In this document: positions 1 to 9,510 of the stretch, piece after piece | Layout: the number at the start of each line of letters is the position of its first letter | Numbering within the stretch: position 1 is the first letter of the stretch | From: Achromobacter sp. Marseille-Q4962 | Lineage (GTDB): Bacteria; Pseudomonadota; Gammaproteobacteria; Burkholderiales; Burkholderiaceae_B | Direction: 5' to 3' | DNA: 64,000 bases | NCBI RefSeq assembly: GCF_943737005.1 | Contig: NZ_CALSFU010000021.1 | Span: 1-64,000, forward strand | Notes under the pieces: model-generated | What the model was told of the DNA's origin: nothing | Databases searched by the model: none | Seen by the model: the letters and a program-made list of their open reading frames with translations, nothing else | Position numbers and translations under genes: made by a program

Positions 1-2
1 CC

Positions 3-3000
3 CCCACCCTGTCCGCCCTCAAGGCCGGCTCACGCTACGCCCAGCCGAGGCCGCCCGGCTCGGGCGACGCGTGGCTGCTGGCCTCGCTGGCGCGCGAAGC
101 CGGCGCGCCGCTGGTCGTGCTCACGGCCGACCCGCTGGAAGCCCAGCGCCTGGCCGAGGAAATCCAGCTCTTCGCGCCCGGGCTGCGCGTGCGCCAGCTG
201 CCCGACTGGGAAACCCTGCCCTACGACGCCTTTTCCCCGCACCAGGATCTGATCTCCGAGCGGCTGCACACGCTGCATTCGTTGATGGGCAAGACGGTCG
301 ACGTGCTCACGGTGCCCGTCACCACCGCGCTCTACCGGCTCGCGCCGCCCGCCTTCCTGGCCGCCTATACCTTTTCCTTCCGCCAGAAAGACCGCCTCGA
401 CGAAGCCGCGCTGCGCGCCCAGCTCACGCTGGCCAACTACACGCACGTGACCCAGGTCACCGCGCCGGGCGAATTCTGCCTGCGCGGCGGCCTGATCGAT
501 CTTTTCCCCATGGGCTCGGCCGTGCCCTACCGGCTCGATCTCTTCGACGACGAAATCGAGACCATCCGCAGTTTCGACGTGGACACCCAGCGCAGCCTGT
601 ATCCGGTGCGCGAGGTCCAACTGCTGCCGGGGCGCGAGTTTCCTATGGACGAAGACTCGCGCAACCGCTTCCGGGCCCGCTTCCGCGAAGTGTTCGAGGG
701 CGACCCGTCGCGCGCCGTGCCCTACCGCGACATCGGCAACGGCATCCCGTTCGCCGGGGTCGAGTACTACCTGCCGCTCTTCTTCGAGCAGACGGCCACG
801 CTGTTCGACTACCTGGCGCCGGACACCATCACCGTCACCGCGGGCGACATCGACGACGCCGTGCAGCGTTTCGCGCAGGACACGGCCAGCCGCTACAACT
901 TCCTGAAAGCCGACCGCGAGCGGCCCGTGCTGCCGCCGTCGGAACTGTTCCTCGACGCCGAGACCCTGTATGCGGGGCTCAAGGGCTTCCGCCGCCTGGC
1001 GCTCTCGGCCGATCAGCCGCACCCGGACTTCCGCCCCGCGCCCGACGTGAGCGTGGCCCGGCGCGCCGAAGACCCCATCGCGCGGCTGCGCGCGCTGCTC
1101 GCGCGCGCCGACATGCGCGTCCTGCTCTGCGCCGATTCGGCGGGCCGCCGTGAGACCCTGGTGCAGATGCTGCACGAATTCGGCGTGACGCCGGACGCCC
1201 AGCCCGACGCCATCGAGACCTTTCTCGCTTCGGACGCGCGCTTCGGCGTGGCCGCCGCGCCGCTGACGGCGGGCTTCGTCCTGCCGCAGGCCGGCCTGGC
1301 CTTTCTCACGGAAAACGACCTCTACCCCGGCCTGGCGGCCACCGGCCGCCGCGGCAAGCGGGCCCAGGAACGCGCCAGCAACGTGGAGGCCATGGTCCGC
1401 GACCTGTCCGAGCTGCGCGCCGGCGACCCGGTGGTGCATGCGCAGCACGGCATCGGCCGCTACCACGGCCTGGTCAATATGGACATGGGCGAAGGCGAGA
1501 TGGAGTTCCTGCATCTCGAATACGCCAACGGCAGCACGCTCTACGTGCCCGTATCGCAGTTGCACGTCATCGCGCGCTACAGCGGCGCCGACCCCGAGGC
1601 CGCGCCCCTGCACCAGCTCGGCTCCGGCCAGTGGGACAAGGCGCGCCGCAAGGCCGCCAGGCAGGTGCGCGACACCGCCGCGGAGCTGCTGGCGCTCTAC
1701 GCGCAGCGCGCGGCCCGCGAAGGCTATGCCTTCAAGCTGCCGCTCAACGACTACGAGGCCTTCGCCGAGGGATTCGGCTTCGAGGAAACCGCCGACCAGG
1801 CCGCCGCCATCGAAGCCGTGATCTCCGACATGACCTCCGGCCGCCCCATGGACCGCCTGGTCTGCGGCGACGTGGGCTTCGGCAAGACCGAGGTGGCGCT
1901 GCGCGCCGCCTTCCTGGCGGTGGCCAACGGCAAGCAGGTCGCCCTGCTCTGTCCCACCACCCTGCTGGCCGAGCAGCATGCGCAGACCTTCTCCGACCGC
2001 TTCGCCGACTGGCCGGTGCGCGTGGTGGAGCTCTCGCGCTTCCGCTCCTCCAAGGAAGTGGCCGCCGCCATCGAAGGCATCAACGACGGCCGGGTGGACA
2101 TCGTCATCGGCACGCACAAGGTGCTGTCCAAGGACGTGAAGTTCAAGCGGCTGGGGCTGGTCATCATCGACGAGGAGCACCGCTTCGGCGTGCGCCAGAA
2201 AGAAGCGCTGAAAGCGCTGCGCGCCGAAGTGGACGTGCTCACCCTGACGGCCACGCCCATTCCGCGCACGCTGGGCATGTCGCTCGAAGGCATACGCGAT
2301 TTCTCCGTCATCGCCACCGCGCCGCAGAAGCGCCTGGCCATCAAGACCTTCGTGCGGCGCGAAGACGGCAGCACCATCCGCGAGGCGCTGCTGCGCGAAC
2401 TCAAGCGCGGCGGGCAGGCGTACTTTCTGCACAACGAGGTGGAAACCATCCATAACCGGCGCGCGCGGCTCGAAGAACTGGTGCCCGAGGCCCGCATCGC
2501 CGTGGCGCACGGCCAGATGCCAGAGCGCGAGCTGGAACAGGTCATGAAAGGCTTCTACCAGCAGCGCTACAACGTGCTGTTGTGCACCACCATCATCGAA
2601 ACCGGCATCGACGTTCCCAGCGCCAACACCATCGTCATCCATCGCGCCGACCGCTTCGGCCTGGCGCAGCTGCACCAGTTGCGCGGCCGCGTGGGACGCT
2701 CGCACCACCAGGCCTACGCCTACCTGCTCACGCCCGGCGAAGACGCCATCACCGCCAACGCCAAGAAGCGGCTGGAAGCCATCCAGGCCATGGAAGAGCT
2801 CGGTTCCGGCTTCTACCTGGCCATGCACGACCTCGAAATCCGCGGCACCGGCGAAGTGCTGGGCGACGCGCAGTCGGGCAACATCCAGGAAGTCGGCTTC
2901 TCCATGTACAACGAAATGCTCAACGAAGCCGTGCGCGCGCTGCGCGCGGGCGAAGAGCCCGACATGGACGCGCCCTTCAACCTGGCCTGCGAAGTCAATC

Positions 3001-3413
3001 TGCACGCGCCGGCCCTGCTGCCGTCGGACTACTGCGCCGACGTGCATGCCCGGCTCGGCATCTACAAGCGCCTGGCGCATGCGGCCGACGAGGACGACCT
3101 GATCCAGATCCAGGAAGAACTGATCGACCGCTTCGGCAAGCTGCCCGAGCCCGCCCAGACCCTGCTGGCCACGCACCGCCTGCGCCTGCAGGCCCAGCCG
3201 CTGGGCGTGATCAAGATCGACGCCAGCGAATCCCAGGCGCTGCTGCAGTTCGGCCCCAAGACCTCCGTGGAGCCGGCCCGCATCATCGAACTGGTCCAGC
3301 GCCAGCGCCACATTCGCCTTGCCGGGCAGGACAAGCTGCGCGCCGAGATCAAGGCTCCGCAGGTGGCGGCGCGCGCCGACGCCGTGCGCGCCGTGCTGCG
3401 CGCGCTCAAATGA
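3..3413 (+). CDS. mfd: Transcription-repair coupling factor Mfd (5' end outside window)
   Basis: ATP-dependent translocase that removes RNA polymerase stalled at DNA damage and recruits UvrA. The reading frame is open to the left window edge, so the true start lies outside; about 1136 residues are visible against roughly 1150 for E. coli Mfd, so only a few N-terminal residues are missing. Visible in order are the UvrB-like N-terminal module, the polymerase-interacting domain with QHGIGRY (near 1440-1460), Walker A GDVGFGKTE (near 1867), the DEEH box IIDEEHRFG (near 2164), the TLTATPIPRTL motif, the TTIIETGIDVP motif, RGRVGRS (near 2685) and the C-terminal TRCF domain. The stop overlaps a possible upstream start of serB as ATGA. 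The gene looks intact apart from the edge. Confidence 0.97.
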   Translation, partial: PTLSALKAGSRYAQPRPPGSGDAWLLASLAREAGAPLVVLTADPLEAQRLAEEIQLFAPGLRVRQLPDWETLPYDAFSPHQDLISERLHTLHSLMGKTVDVLTVPVTTALYRLAPPAFLAAYTFSFRQKDRLDEAALRAQLTLANYTHVTQVTAPGEFCLRGGLIDLFPMGSAVPYRLDLFDDEIETIRSFDVDTQRSLYPVREVQLLPGREFPMDEDSRNRFRARFREVFEGDPSRAVPYRDIGNGIPFAGVEYYLPLFFEQTATLFDYLAPDTITVTAGDIDDAVQRFAQDTASRYNFLKADRERPVLPPSELFLDAETLYAGLKGFRRLALSADQPHPDFRPAPDVSVARRAEDPIARLRALLARADMRVLLCADSAGRRETLVQMLHEFGVTPDAQPDAIETFLASDARFGVAAAPLTAGFVLPQAGLAFLTENDLYPGLAATGRRGKRAQERASNVEAMVRDLSELRAGDPVVHAQHGIGRYHGLVNMDMGEGEMEFLHLEYANGSTLYVPVSQLHVIARYSGADPEAAPLHQLGSGQWDKARRKAARQVRDTAAELLALYAQRAAREGYAFKLPLNDYEAFAEGFGFEETADQAAAIEAVISDMTSGRPMDRLVCGDVGFGKTEVALRAAFLAVANGKQVALLCPTTLLAEQHAQTFSDRFADWPVRVVELSRFRSSKEVAAAIEGINDGRVDIVIGTHKVLSKDVKFKRLGLVIIDEEHRFGVRQKEALKALRAEVDVLTLTATPIPRTLGMSLEGIRDFSVIATAPQKRLAIKTFVRREDGSTIREALLRELKRGGQAYFLHNEVETIHNRRARLEELVPEARIAVAHGQMPERELEQVMKGFYQQRYNVLLCTTIIETGIDVPSANTIVIHRADRFGLAQLHQLRGRVGRSHHQAYAYLLTPGEDAITANAKKRLEAIQAMEELGSGFYLAMHDLEIRGTGEVLGDAQSGNIQEVGFSMYNEMLNEAVRALRAGEEPDMDAPFNLACEVNLHAPALLPSDYCADVHARLGIYKRLAHAADEDDLIQIQEELIDRFGKLPEPAQTLLATHRLRLQAQPLGVIKIDASESQALLQFGPKTSVEPARIIELVQRQRHIRLAGQDKLRAEIKAPQVAARADAVRAVLRALK

Positions 3414-3439
3414 ATCCCGCCCCTACTCACCGGAACCCT

Positions 3440-4297
3440 ATGACTACCCACCATCTCGTCGTCCAATCGCCCGGCCTCACGCTGGAACACGCGGAACAGC
3501 TCGCCGCCCTGGCCCAGGCCCAGGGCGTGGCCCGCATCAGCGCCACCGCCGCCCGGCTGCTCGACGTGCAGTACGATGATGCCACGCGCGCCGAGGTCGC
3601 CGCCTGGGCCGACAGCCGGGGCGTGGACACGGCATTCGTGCCGGCCGGACTCAGGCTGGCCGACTGCAAAGTGCTGGCCATGGACATGGATTCCACGCTC
3701 ATCAACATCGAGTGCATCGACGAGATCGCCGGCGTGGCGGGCCTGAAAGACCAGGTGGCGGCCATTACCGAGGCCGCCATGCGCGGCGAGATCAAGGATT
3801 TCTCCGAAAGCCTGCGCCGGCGCGTGGCCCTGCTGCGCGGCGTGCCCGCCGGCGCGCTCGAACAGGTCTACACGGAAAAACTGCGCCTGAACCCCGGCGC
3901 CGAAACCCTGGTCGCCACGGCCCGGGCGGCCGGCATCAAGGTGCTGCTGGTTTCCGGCGGATTCACCTTCTTCACCGAGCGGCTGCGCGAACGCCTCAAG
4001 CTCGACGCCGCGCACGCCAACACCCTGGAAATCAAAAACGGCGTGCTCACCGGCCAGGTACTGGGCGACATTCTCGACGGCGACGCCAAGGCCCGGCACC
4101 TGCGCGAGTTCGCGGCCCTGCACGGCGCCGCCCCGTCGCAGATCATCGCCCTGGGCGACGGCGCCAACGACCTCAAGATGCTGTCGCTGGCGGGCTTTCC
4201 GGTCGCCTACCACGCCAAGCCCCTGGTGCGGCAGCAGACCCGTTACGCGCTGAACGTGTGCGGCCTGGACGGCGTGCTCAACTGGTTCGAAAGCTGA
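3440..4297 (+). CDS. serB: Phosphoserine phosphatase SerB
   Basis: Last step of serine biosynthesis: hydrolyses O-phosphoserine to serine in the cytoplasm. This is a HAD-superfamily enzyme of 285 residues with the nucleophile motif DMDSTLINIECIDEIAG, motif II VSGGFTFF and the metal-binding motif ALGDGANDLKML. An N-terminal ACT-like extension precedes the HAD core, as in E. coli SerB. I chose the ATG at 3440, with GGAA upstream. An in-frame ATG at 3410 overlaps the mfd stop (ATGA), would add 10 residues, and may be used through translational coupling. It is very likely co-transcribed with mfd. Confidence 0.95.
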   Translation: MTTHHLVVQSPGLTLEHAEQLAALAQAQGVARISATAARLLDVQYDDATRAEVAAWADSRGVDTAFVPAGLRLADCKVLAMDMDSTLINIECIDEIAGVAGLKDQVAAITEAAMRGEIKDFSESLRRRVALLRGVPAGALEQVYTEKLRLNPGAETLVATARAAGIKVLLVSGGFTFFTERLRERLKLDAAHANTLEIKNGVLTGQVLGDILDGDAKARHLREFAALHGAAPSQIIALGDGANDLKMLSLAGFPVAYHAKPLVRQQTRYALNVCGLDGVLNWFES

Positions 4298-4310
4298 ATC
4301 CGGCCCGGCG

Positions 4311-4934
4311 TCAGCGCGCGCCGCGCGCGAACGCCAGCAGCACACCGAAGCCGATCAGCACCGCGCCGAAGACGCGGTCGATGCGCTGGCGGGCCGCCGC
4401 CTGCCGCCCGCGCACCGCGCGCGCCGAGAAGCAGAGCGCGACCAGGCTGAACCAGGCAATGTGCGCGGCCGCGATGAAAAGCCCGTAGCCGACCTGCACC
4501 GGCAACGCGGTCTGCGGCCCCACCGCCTGCAGGAACAGGCTCACGATGAACACGGTGCATTTGGGGTTGAGCGCGTTGGTCAGGAAGCCCATGCGCAGCG
4601 CCGCCGCATCCGAGAGCGCCGCAGGCGCGTCGGAGGAGTCCGGAGCCGCCACCGGCGACGGAGCGCGCCACATCTTCGCGCCCAGCCACACCAGATAGAC
4701 GGCGCCCGCCAGTTTCACGGCGTCGAACAGCCAGAGCGACTGGCGGATCAACAGGCCCACGCCCAGCAGGGTATAGCCCACGTGCACCAGTACGCCCAGA
4801 CCGATGCCCAGCGCCGTCAACACCCCTGCGCGGCGCGAGCGCGTGAGGCTGTTGCGCGTGACCATCGCGAAATCGGGGCCGGGGCTCACCACGGCAAAAA
4901 GGGTAATGGTGATTACAGCTAACAGTTCAGTCAT
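4311..4934 (-). CDS. LysE/RhtB family amino-acid exporter
   Basis: Predicted inner-membrane efflux protein for an amino acid or a derivative; the substrate cannot be told from sequence. The 207-residue product has the typical family length and about six membrane segments. The N-terminal segment ends in VSPGPDFAMVTRNSL, the LysE/RhtB signature around the conserved PGP. The start is the ATG at 4934, which begins directly before the first membrane helix. Longer in-frame starts upstream would run into the LysR gene on the other strand. The gene is divergent from the LysR gene at 5002, with a 67-bp gap, the usual arrangement for a LysR-controlled exporter. It converges with serB across 13 bp. Confidence 0.88.
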   Translation of the reverse strand: MTELLAVITITLFAVVSPGPDFAMVTRNSLTRSRRAGVLTALGIGLGVLVHVGYTLLGVGLLIRQSLWLFDAVKLAGAVYLVWLGAKMWRAPSPVAAPDSSDAPAALSDAAALRMGFLTNALNPKCTVFIVSLFLQAVGPQTALPVQVGYGLFIAAAHIAWFSLVALCFSARAVRGRQAAARQRIDRVFGAVLIGFGVLLAFARGAR

Positions 4935-5001
4935 GGCGCGCCAGGCTGGAAAATCGTGAAATTCCGTGTAGATTAATGGCGCTGCTTTCCGCTGAAAAAC
5001 G

Positions 5002-5922
5002 ATGATTTCTGACAAACATCGTGAGCTGGGCTCACCATTGCAAAATACCCGGCTGCCCTCGTTGCTGGCCCTGCGCTGTTTCGAGGCGGCCGCTCGCCTG
5101 GAGAATTTCACCCGGGCGGCCGAATCGCTGCACCTGACGCATGGCGCGGTCAGCCGCGCGATCCGCCTGCTGGAAGACGACCTGGGCGTGCCGCTTTTCG
5201 AGCGGCGCAACCGGCGGGTGAAGCTGACGGAGGCGGGCCGCTCGCTCGCACGGGCCGTCAGCCAGGGGCTTGCGCTCATGCGCGAGTCGGTGGCCGAATT
5301 GCGCGCCCGCTCGCGGCAGCCGCGCCGCTGGGTGCTTTCCTGCGAGCCCACGCTGCTGATGCGCTGGCTGATCCCGCGTTGGCCCGACTTCCAGGCCCGC
5401 CACCCGGGCATGGAGGTGCACCTGGTGGCCGGCGGCGGGCCGTTCAGCTTCGACGATGGACTAGACCTGGCGATCCGGCGCGACGATTTCCCCTGGCCCG
5501 CCGGCTACCACGCCGAGGCCCTGTTCCCGGAGCGCGTCGGCCCGGTCTGCCGTCCGGACCGGTTCAACGACTGGTTCGAAACGACGGCTGGCGGCACGCG
5601 GCTGCGCGCTGGAGCGCTGCTGCTGCATACGCGTACCCGCCCTGATGCGTGGCGCGACTGGGCCGCGGGCCGCACGGCCCCGCCCGGGTCGCGCGGCCAG
5701 GTTTTCGATCATTTCTACTTCAGCCTGCAGGCGGCCGTGGCGGGCCTGGGCGTGGCCATAGGCCCGTGGCAGCTCGTGCGCGACGATCTCGCCTCCGGCG
5801 TGCTGGCGGCCCCCATGGGTTTCGAGCCCGATGGCTCGCGGTATGTCCTGCTCTCGCCGGCCGCGCCGGCGCCGGGTTCGCCGCATGCGGACCTGCTGGC
5901 CTGGCTGCGGCTCGCTGCCTGA
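5002..5922 (+). CDS. LysR-family transcriptional regulator (GcvA-like)
   Basis: DNA-binding regulator of 306 residues. The winged helix-turn-helix lies at about residues 18-77 (LPSLLALRCFEAAARLENFT, then AVSRAIRLLEDDLGVPLFER). The spacing and LPSL-LRCFE opening resemble the GcvA/AmpR subgroup. The rest is a type-2 periplasmic-binding-like effector domain. The ATG at 5002 is about 65 bp from the divergent LysE-type exporter start, so the exporter is the probable target (inference). The effector is unknown. Confidence 0.88.
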   Translation: MISDKHRELGSPLQNTRLPSLLALRCFEAAARLENFTRAAESLHLTHGAVSRAIRLLEDDLGVPLFERRNRRVKLTEAGRSLARAVSQGLALMRESVAELRARSRQPRRWVLSCEPTLLMRWLIPRWPDFQARHPGMEVHLVAGGGPFSFDDGLDLAIRRDDFPWPAGYHAEALFPERVGPVCRPDRFNDWFETTAGGTRLRAGALLLHTRTRPDAWRDWAAGRTAPPGSRGQVFDHFYFSLQAAVAGLGVAIGPWQLVRDDLASGVLAAPMGFEPDGSRYVLLSPAAPAPGSPHADLLAWLRLAA

Positions 5923-6029
5923 ACGGTGGTTGGCCCGCCGTGCGGGCTGGCTACACTTCGGACGGACGAAGAAAAGCCGCGCATTCCGCCGCAGCCCGTC
6001 TTACCCCCTGCCCGCGGGCGCGAACCCGG

Positions 6030-6710
6030 TCAGAGCTCGGTCCACTCGCGCAGCAGGTTGTGATAGCAGTTGGTGAGCGTGAGGGTCTGCTCGGTTTCGC
6101 CCAGCTGGTTGCGCAGCGACTGGATGGTCTGGTCCAGCTCGAACAACATCTGGCGGCGGCCATGCTCGCGCACCATGCTCTGGATCCAGAAAAAAGAGGC
6201 GATGCGCGCGCCGCGCGTCACCGGCGTAACGCAGTGCAGGCTGTTGGCCGGATAGAGCACCATGTCGCCCGCCGGCAACTTGACCAGGTGTTCGCCGTAG
6301 GTGTCCCGGACCACCAGTTCGCCCCCGTCGTAATCGTCCGGTTCGCACAGGAACAGCGTGGCCGAAAGATCGGTGCGCAGCCAGCCCGGCGAGGCAGGAT
6401 GGCTGCGCACCGCGCCGTCCACATGAAAACCGTAGGTTTCCGACGATTCGTAGCGGTTGAACAGCGGCGGCACGGTGCGCAGCGGCAGCGCGGCCGCGAA
6501 ATAGGTAGGGTTGCGCGCCAGCGCGCGCAGCACCATCTCGCCGAGCTCGCGGGCCTGCGCGGACGTCTCGTCCACCTGCCGGTTGCGCTTCACCGCCGCG
6601 CCCTGGGTGCCGACGGTGGCGCGCCCGTCCACCCACGGCGCGGCATCGAGCCGCCGCCGCATTTCCTGCACTTCGTCCCGGGACAGAACCTCGGGAATAT
6701 GTAGCATCAT
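6030..6710 (-). CDS. piuC: PKHD-type Fe(II)/2-oxoglutarate hydroxylase (PiuC/YbiX)
   Basis: Cytosolic 2-oxoglutarate-dependent dioxygenase of 226 residues. It belongs to the PiuC/YbiX family, genetically linked to catecholate siderophore receptors; its substrate is not established. The jelly-roll iron ligands are visible as H96 and D98 (ETYGFHVDG) and H159 ([12 protein letters not shown]), with a following Arg-containing segment for the co-substrate. It aligns by eye nearly end to end with E. coli YbiX, including the MM start, so I use the ATG at 6710, preceded by AGGTGT. It lies 93 bp downstream of the Fiu-type receptor on the same strand and is probably co-transcribed and iron-repressed with it. 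Confidence 0.94.
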   Translation of the reverse strand: MMLHIPEVLSRDEVQEMRRRLDAAPWVDGRATVGTQGAAVKRNRQVDETSAQARELGEMVLRALARNPTYFAAALPLRTVPPLFNRYESSETYGFHVDGAVRSHPASPGWLRTDLSATLFLCEPDDYDGGELVVRDTYGEHLVKLPAGDMVLYPANSLHCVTPVTRGARIASFFWIQSMVREHGRRQMLFELDQTIQSLRNQLGETEQTLTLTNCYHNLLREWTEL

Positions 6711-6803
6711 GGGACACCTGCCGAAAAGACGAGCCGCCGATGAAAGCGCCGGCATGGCATGCCTGGCGTCCCATCGGCGGGCCTCGACGAACGCGCGGGG
6801 CGC

Positions 6804-9113
6804 TCAGAAGTGAATGTTGGCCGTCAGCAGCACGGTGCGGGGCGCACCGGGGAAGTAACGGTAGCCGCTCTTGTTGATCGCGGCGACGTAATCCTTGTTG
6901 AACAGATTGTAGACGTTGAACTGCAGGTCGAAGTTCTTGTTCACGGTGTAGCCGGCCATGGCGTCGAACACCCAATACGAGCGCACGTAGTTCGGCGTGC
7001 CCACCGCGCCATCGGTGCCGCGATGCAGCGTGCCCACGTACCGCGCGCCGCCGCCCAGGCGGAAGCCGTTGGGCAGCTGGTAGGTCGTCCACATCGAGAA
7101 CGCATGGCGCGGCGTGTAGGTCAGGTTGTTCGAGCCGTCGTTGGCGACATTGGAACCCTCTTCCACGGTCGCGTGCTGGATGGTGTAGCCCGCGCTGGCC
7201 GACCAGTTGTCGGTGATCTGGCCGCTGGCGCTCAGTTCCAGGCCCTGCACGCGCTTCTTGCCGGTCTGGCTGTAGGTGCCGTCGGACTCGGCCTGCACCT
7301 CATTGGTGACTTCCGTGCGGAACAGCGCGGCGCCCACCAGCAGCTGGCGGTCGAACAGCTCCCACTTGGTGCCCAGCTCGGCCGTCTTGGCCTTCTGCGG
7401 CGCGAAGTCCACGCGGTTCGCGCTGTTGCCGGACGTGGCCAGCTGGAAGTTGGAGCCGCCCGGAGGCTGCTGCGACACGGCGTAGTTGACGTACACGTTG
7501 CCGTTGGGCGCCACGCGGTACAGCGTGCCCAGTTTCCAGTCCACCAGGTTTCCGGAAATACGCTCGTCCACCGTGGTGATGGGCGTGCCGGTCGGCGCGC
7601 CGTCGCACGGCACCGGGTTGCGGCCCGTGCCGCCGCAGGCGGTGGCGCTGTTATAGCTGGTGCGGTAGTGGTCGTAGCGGATGCCGCCGTTCACCTGCCA
7701 CTTGTCCGTCACATCGATCGTGTCGAACGCGTAGACGGCGAACGTATCGGTCTTGCCATACGAATTAGCGCCGTTGTCCTCGATGCTGCCCACGCTGATG
7801 CTGTTGTCCGGGTCGTAGATGCTGACCGGCGGCATCGACGGCGAAGTCTGGCCATAGCTCTTCTGCGTTTCGCGCGTGAACTCGAAGCCCGCGCTCAGAT
7901 CGTGCTTGAGCGAACCCGTGCTGAACTTGCTGGTGAGGTTGGTCTGGTTGGTGAAGATGCGATTGCTGATGTTCTTCAGGTTGGGCGTGCGCGTCATGAG
8001 CCAGGTCGACGGATCGGACGGATCGCCGATCGTCAGGTTGCTGGCGCCCGCCATGAACGAGGTCAGCAGGTAATCCTGCTTGGTGCGCGACCAGCGCGTC
8101 ACGTTGCGCAGGGTCGTGTTCGCGTTGAAATCGTGTTCCAGGCGCAGCGTCGCCATGTCGGTGGTCGAATAATCGTGGTCCGACTGCGTGCCGTAGAAAT
8201 TGTTGGTGTCAACCTTGTCCGCGTCGGCCATGTAGCCGTAGGCGGCGCCCGGCGGCTGGTAGCCCGGCAGGCCGATCGTCACCACGCCGCCGTCGGGCAC
8301 GTTGTTCTGCTTGACGTGCAGGAAGTCGATGTACGCGCGGTTTGGAGTGCCCAGACCGAAGGCCAGCGACGGCGCCACGCCCCAGCGGTTGTTTTCCACC
8401 TGATCGCGGCCGGCGGCGTCCGACTTCAGGCCCATCATGTTCAGGCGGAACGCCGAAGTCTCGCCCAGGGTCTGGTTCCAGTCGAGCGTGGAGCGCTTGT
8501 AGCGCGCGCTGCCGATGCCGACGCTGGCGTCGAAACTATCCTCCAGCTTGGGCTGCTTGGTCACCAGGTTGATGGAGCCGCTGGGCGCGCTGCGTCCGTA
8601 ATCCGAACCCGACGGCCCCTTGATGACTTCGACCTGCCCGATGTTGAACATGTCGCGGTGCACGGTGGAAGTGTCGCGGATGCCGTCCACGTAGATGCTG
8701 TTCGAGGTGTCGAAGCCGCGCATGTAGATGGCGTCGCCCGTGGACGTGTTGCCGTTCTCGCCGGCGTAGAACGTGCCCGCGCCCGCCACGTTGCGCAGCG
8801 CGTCGGTCAGCGTCGTGGCCTGCTGGTCTTTCATGAGCTGCTCGGTCACCACCTGCACGGTCTGCGTGGTGTCCACCAGCGGCTGCGTGAACTTGGGCGA
8901 TCCGAGATGGTTGGCCTTGTACGGATTGGCGTCGTCGCCGATGACCTTTACCGGCGACAGCGTGCTCACGTCGCCGGGAGCCGTCTGGGCGACGGCAGCC
9001 GTGGGCTGGCCCAGGATGAGCGTGGCCAACACGGAGGCGGCGGCGCCGCCCGCAAGGCTGCCAGCGCCGGCCGGGCGTACCGGTGCGCATTTTCGGTTTT
9101 TGATGTATTGCAT
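6804..9113 (-). CDS. fiu: TonB-dependent catecholate siderophore receptor, Fiu type
   Basis: Outer-membrane receptor importing ferric catecholate compounds with TonB energy. The 769 residues comprise a signal peptide (cleavage near AVAQ-TAP, about residue 43), a plug domain (GENGNTSTGDAIYMRGFDTS, QVEVIKGPSGSDYGRSAPSG) and a 22-strand barrel ending in the terminal Phe of NIHF. By eye it is closely similar to E. coli Fiu over its whole length, e.g. YAVSQQPPGGSNF and LNKSGYRYFPG-like C-terminal blocks. The ATG at 9113 is chosen because it starts a proper signal peptide; an in-frame start 69 bp upstream adds an implausible leader. In Bordetella the equivalent locus carries bfrD/bfrE (from memory). 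It is followed by piuC and preceded by a Fur-like site. Confidence 0.93.
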   Translation of the reverse strand: MQYIKNRKCAPVRPAGAGSLAGGAAASVLATLILGQPTAAVAQTAPGDVSTLSPVKVIGDDANPYKANHLGSPKFTQPLVDTTQTVQVVTEQLMKDQQATTLTDALRNVAGAGTFYAGENGNTSTGDAIYMRGFDTSNSIYVDGIRDTSTVHRDMFNIGQVEVIKGPSGSDYGRSAPSGSINLVTKQPKLEDSFDASVGIGSARYKRSTLDWNQTLGETSAFRLNMMGLKSDAAGRDQVENNRWGVAPSLAFGLGTPNRAYIDFLHVKQNNVPDGGVVTIGLPGYQPPGAAYGYMADADKVDTNNFYGTQSDHDYSTTDMATLRLEHDFNANTTLRNVTRWSRTKQDYLLTSFMAGASNLTIGDPSDPSTWLMTRTPNLKNISNRIFTNQTNLTSKFSTGSLKHDLSAGFEFTRETQKSYGQTSPSMPPVSIYDPDNSISVGSIEDNGANSYGKTDTFAVYAFDTIDVTDKWQVNGGIRYDHYRTSYNSATACGGTGRNPVPCDGAPTGTPITTVDERISGNLVDWKLGTLYRVAPNGNVYVNYAVSQQPPGGSNFQLATSGNSANRVDFAPQKAKTAELGTKWELFDRQLLVGAALFRTEVTNEVQAESDGTYSQTGKKRVQGLELSASGQITDNWSASAGYTIQHATVEEGSNVANDGSNNLTYTPRHAFSMWTTYQLPNGFRLGGGARYVGTLHRGTDGAVGTPNYVRSYWVFDAMAGYTVNKNFDLQFNVYNLFNKDYVAAINKSGYRYFPGAPRTVLLTANIHF

Positions 9114-9208
9114 CTTGGCAATGAGTCTTATAAGCGTTGATAAATGGAAGGCGGCTTCTGCTTGCTGACTGGCTTCCCCCACACCCTGTTTCCAGGTGCG
9201 GATGAGAT

Positions 9209-9230
9209 CATAAATAAGAATGATTTACGC
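9209..9230 (-). promoter_or_regulatory. Probable Fur box upstream of the Fiu-type receptor
   Basis: An AT-rich island about 100 bp upstream of the receptor start reads, on the minus strand, GTAAATCATTCTTATTTATG. This matches the NATWAT hexamer array of Fur sites. It sits in otherwise GC-rich DNA directly ahead of an iron-receptor gene. No score was computed. Confidence 0.6.
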
Positions 9231-9460
9231 AAATCTGAACGCAATCTGAATATGTTGTTTTTTGGCGGCTTGACGGGCAATTCCGCCCGCTGTCCACGGC
9301 GGCCGGGCATCCTCACAACCTGACTATTTCCTGAATTTTTAGCTTGAAGGCGGCCCGTCCTGCCGAAACGCCGCCTGTCACGCTGGCAGTGGAACGATCT
9401 CGAAAGCCGGTTCTCATACTTTGGCAGCCATCCATCCGTATCGGCATTCCGGGCTACGTA

Positions 9461-9492
9461 AAAATAAAAAAAGCCCCTTTGCGGGGGCTTTC
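9461..9492 (-). terminator. Rho-independent terminator of the nuo operon
   Basis: Stem AAAGCCCC / GGGGGCTTT around a short TTTGC loop. On the minus strand it is followed by a run of T, with TTTTTTTATTTTTA visible. It lies 19 bp after the stop of the DUF2818 gene, so it ends the nuo transcription unit before the promoter region of the Fiu-type receptor, which reads the same way. Confidence 0.9.
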
Positions 9493-9510
9493 GGAATGCG
9501 GCGCCGTCGT

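Noticed and set aside
30-3311. 1093-residue open frame antisense to mfd
   Set aside because: High GC leaves long open antisense frames; the product is Gln/Gly/Ala/Val-rich without domain motifs, and mfd on the other strand is certain.
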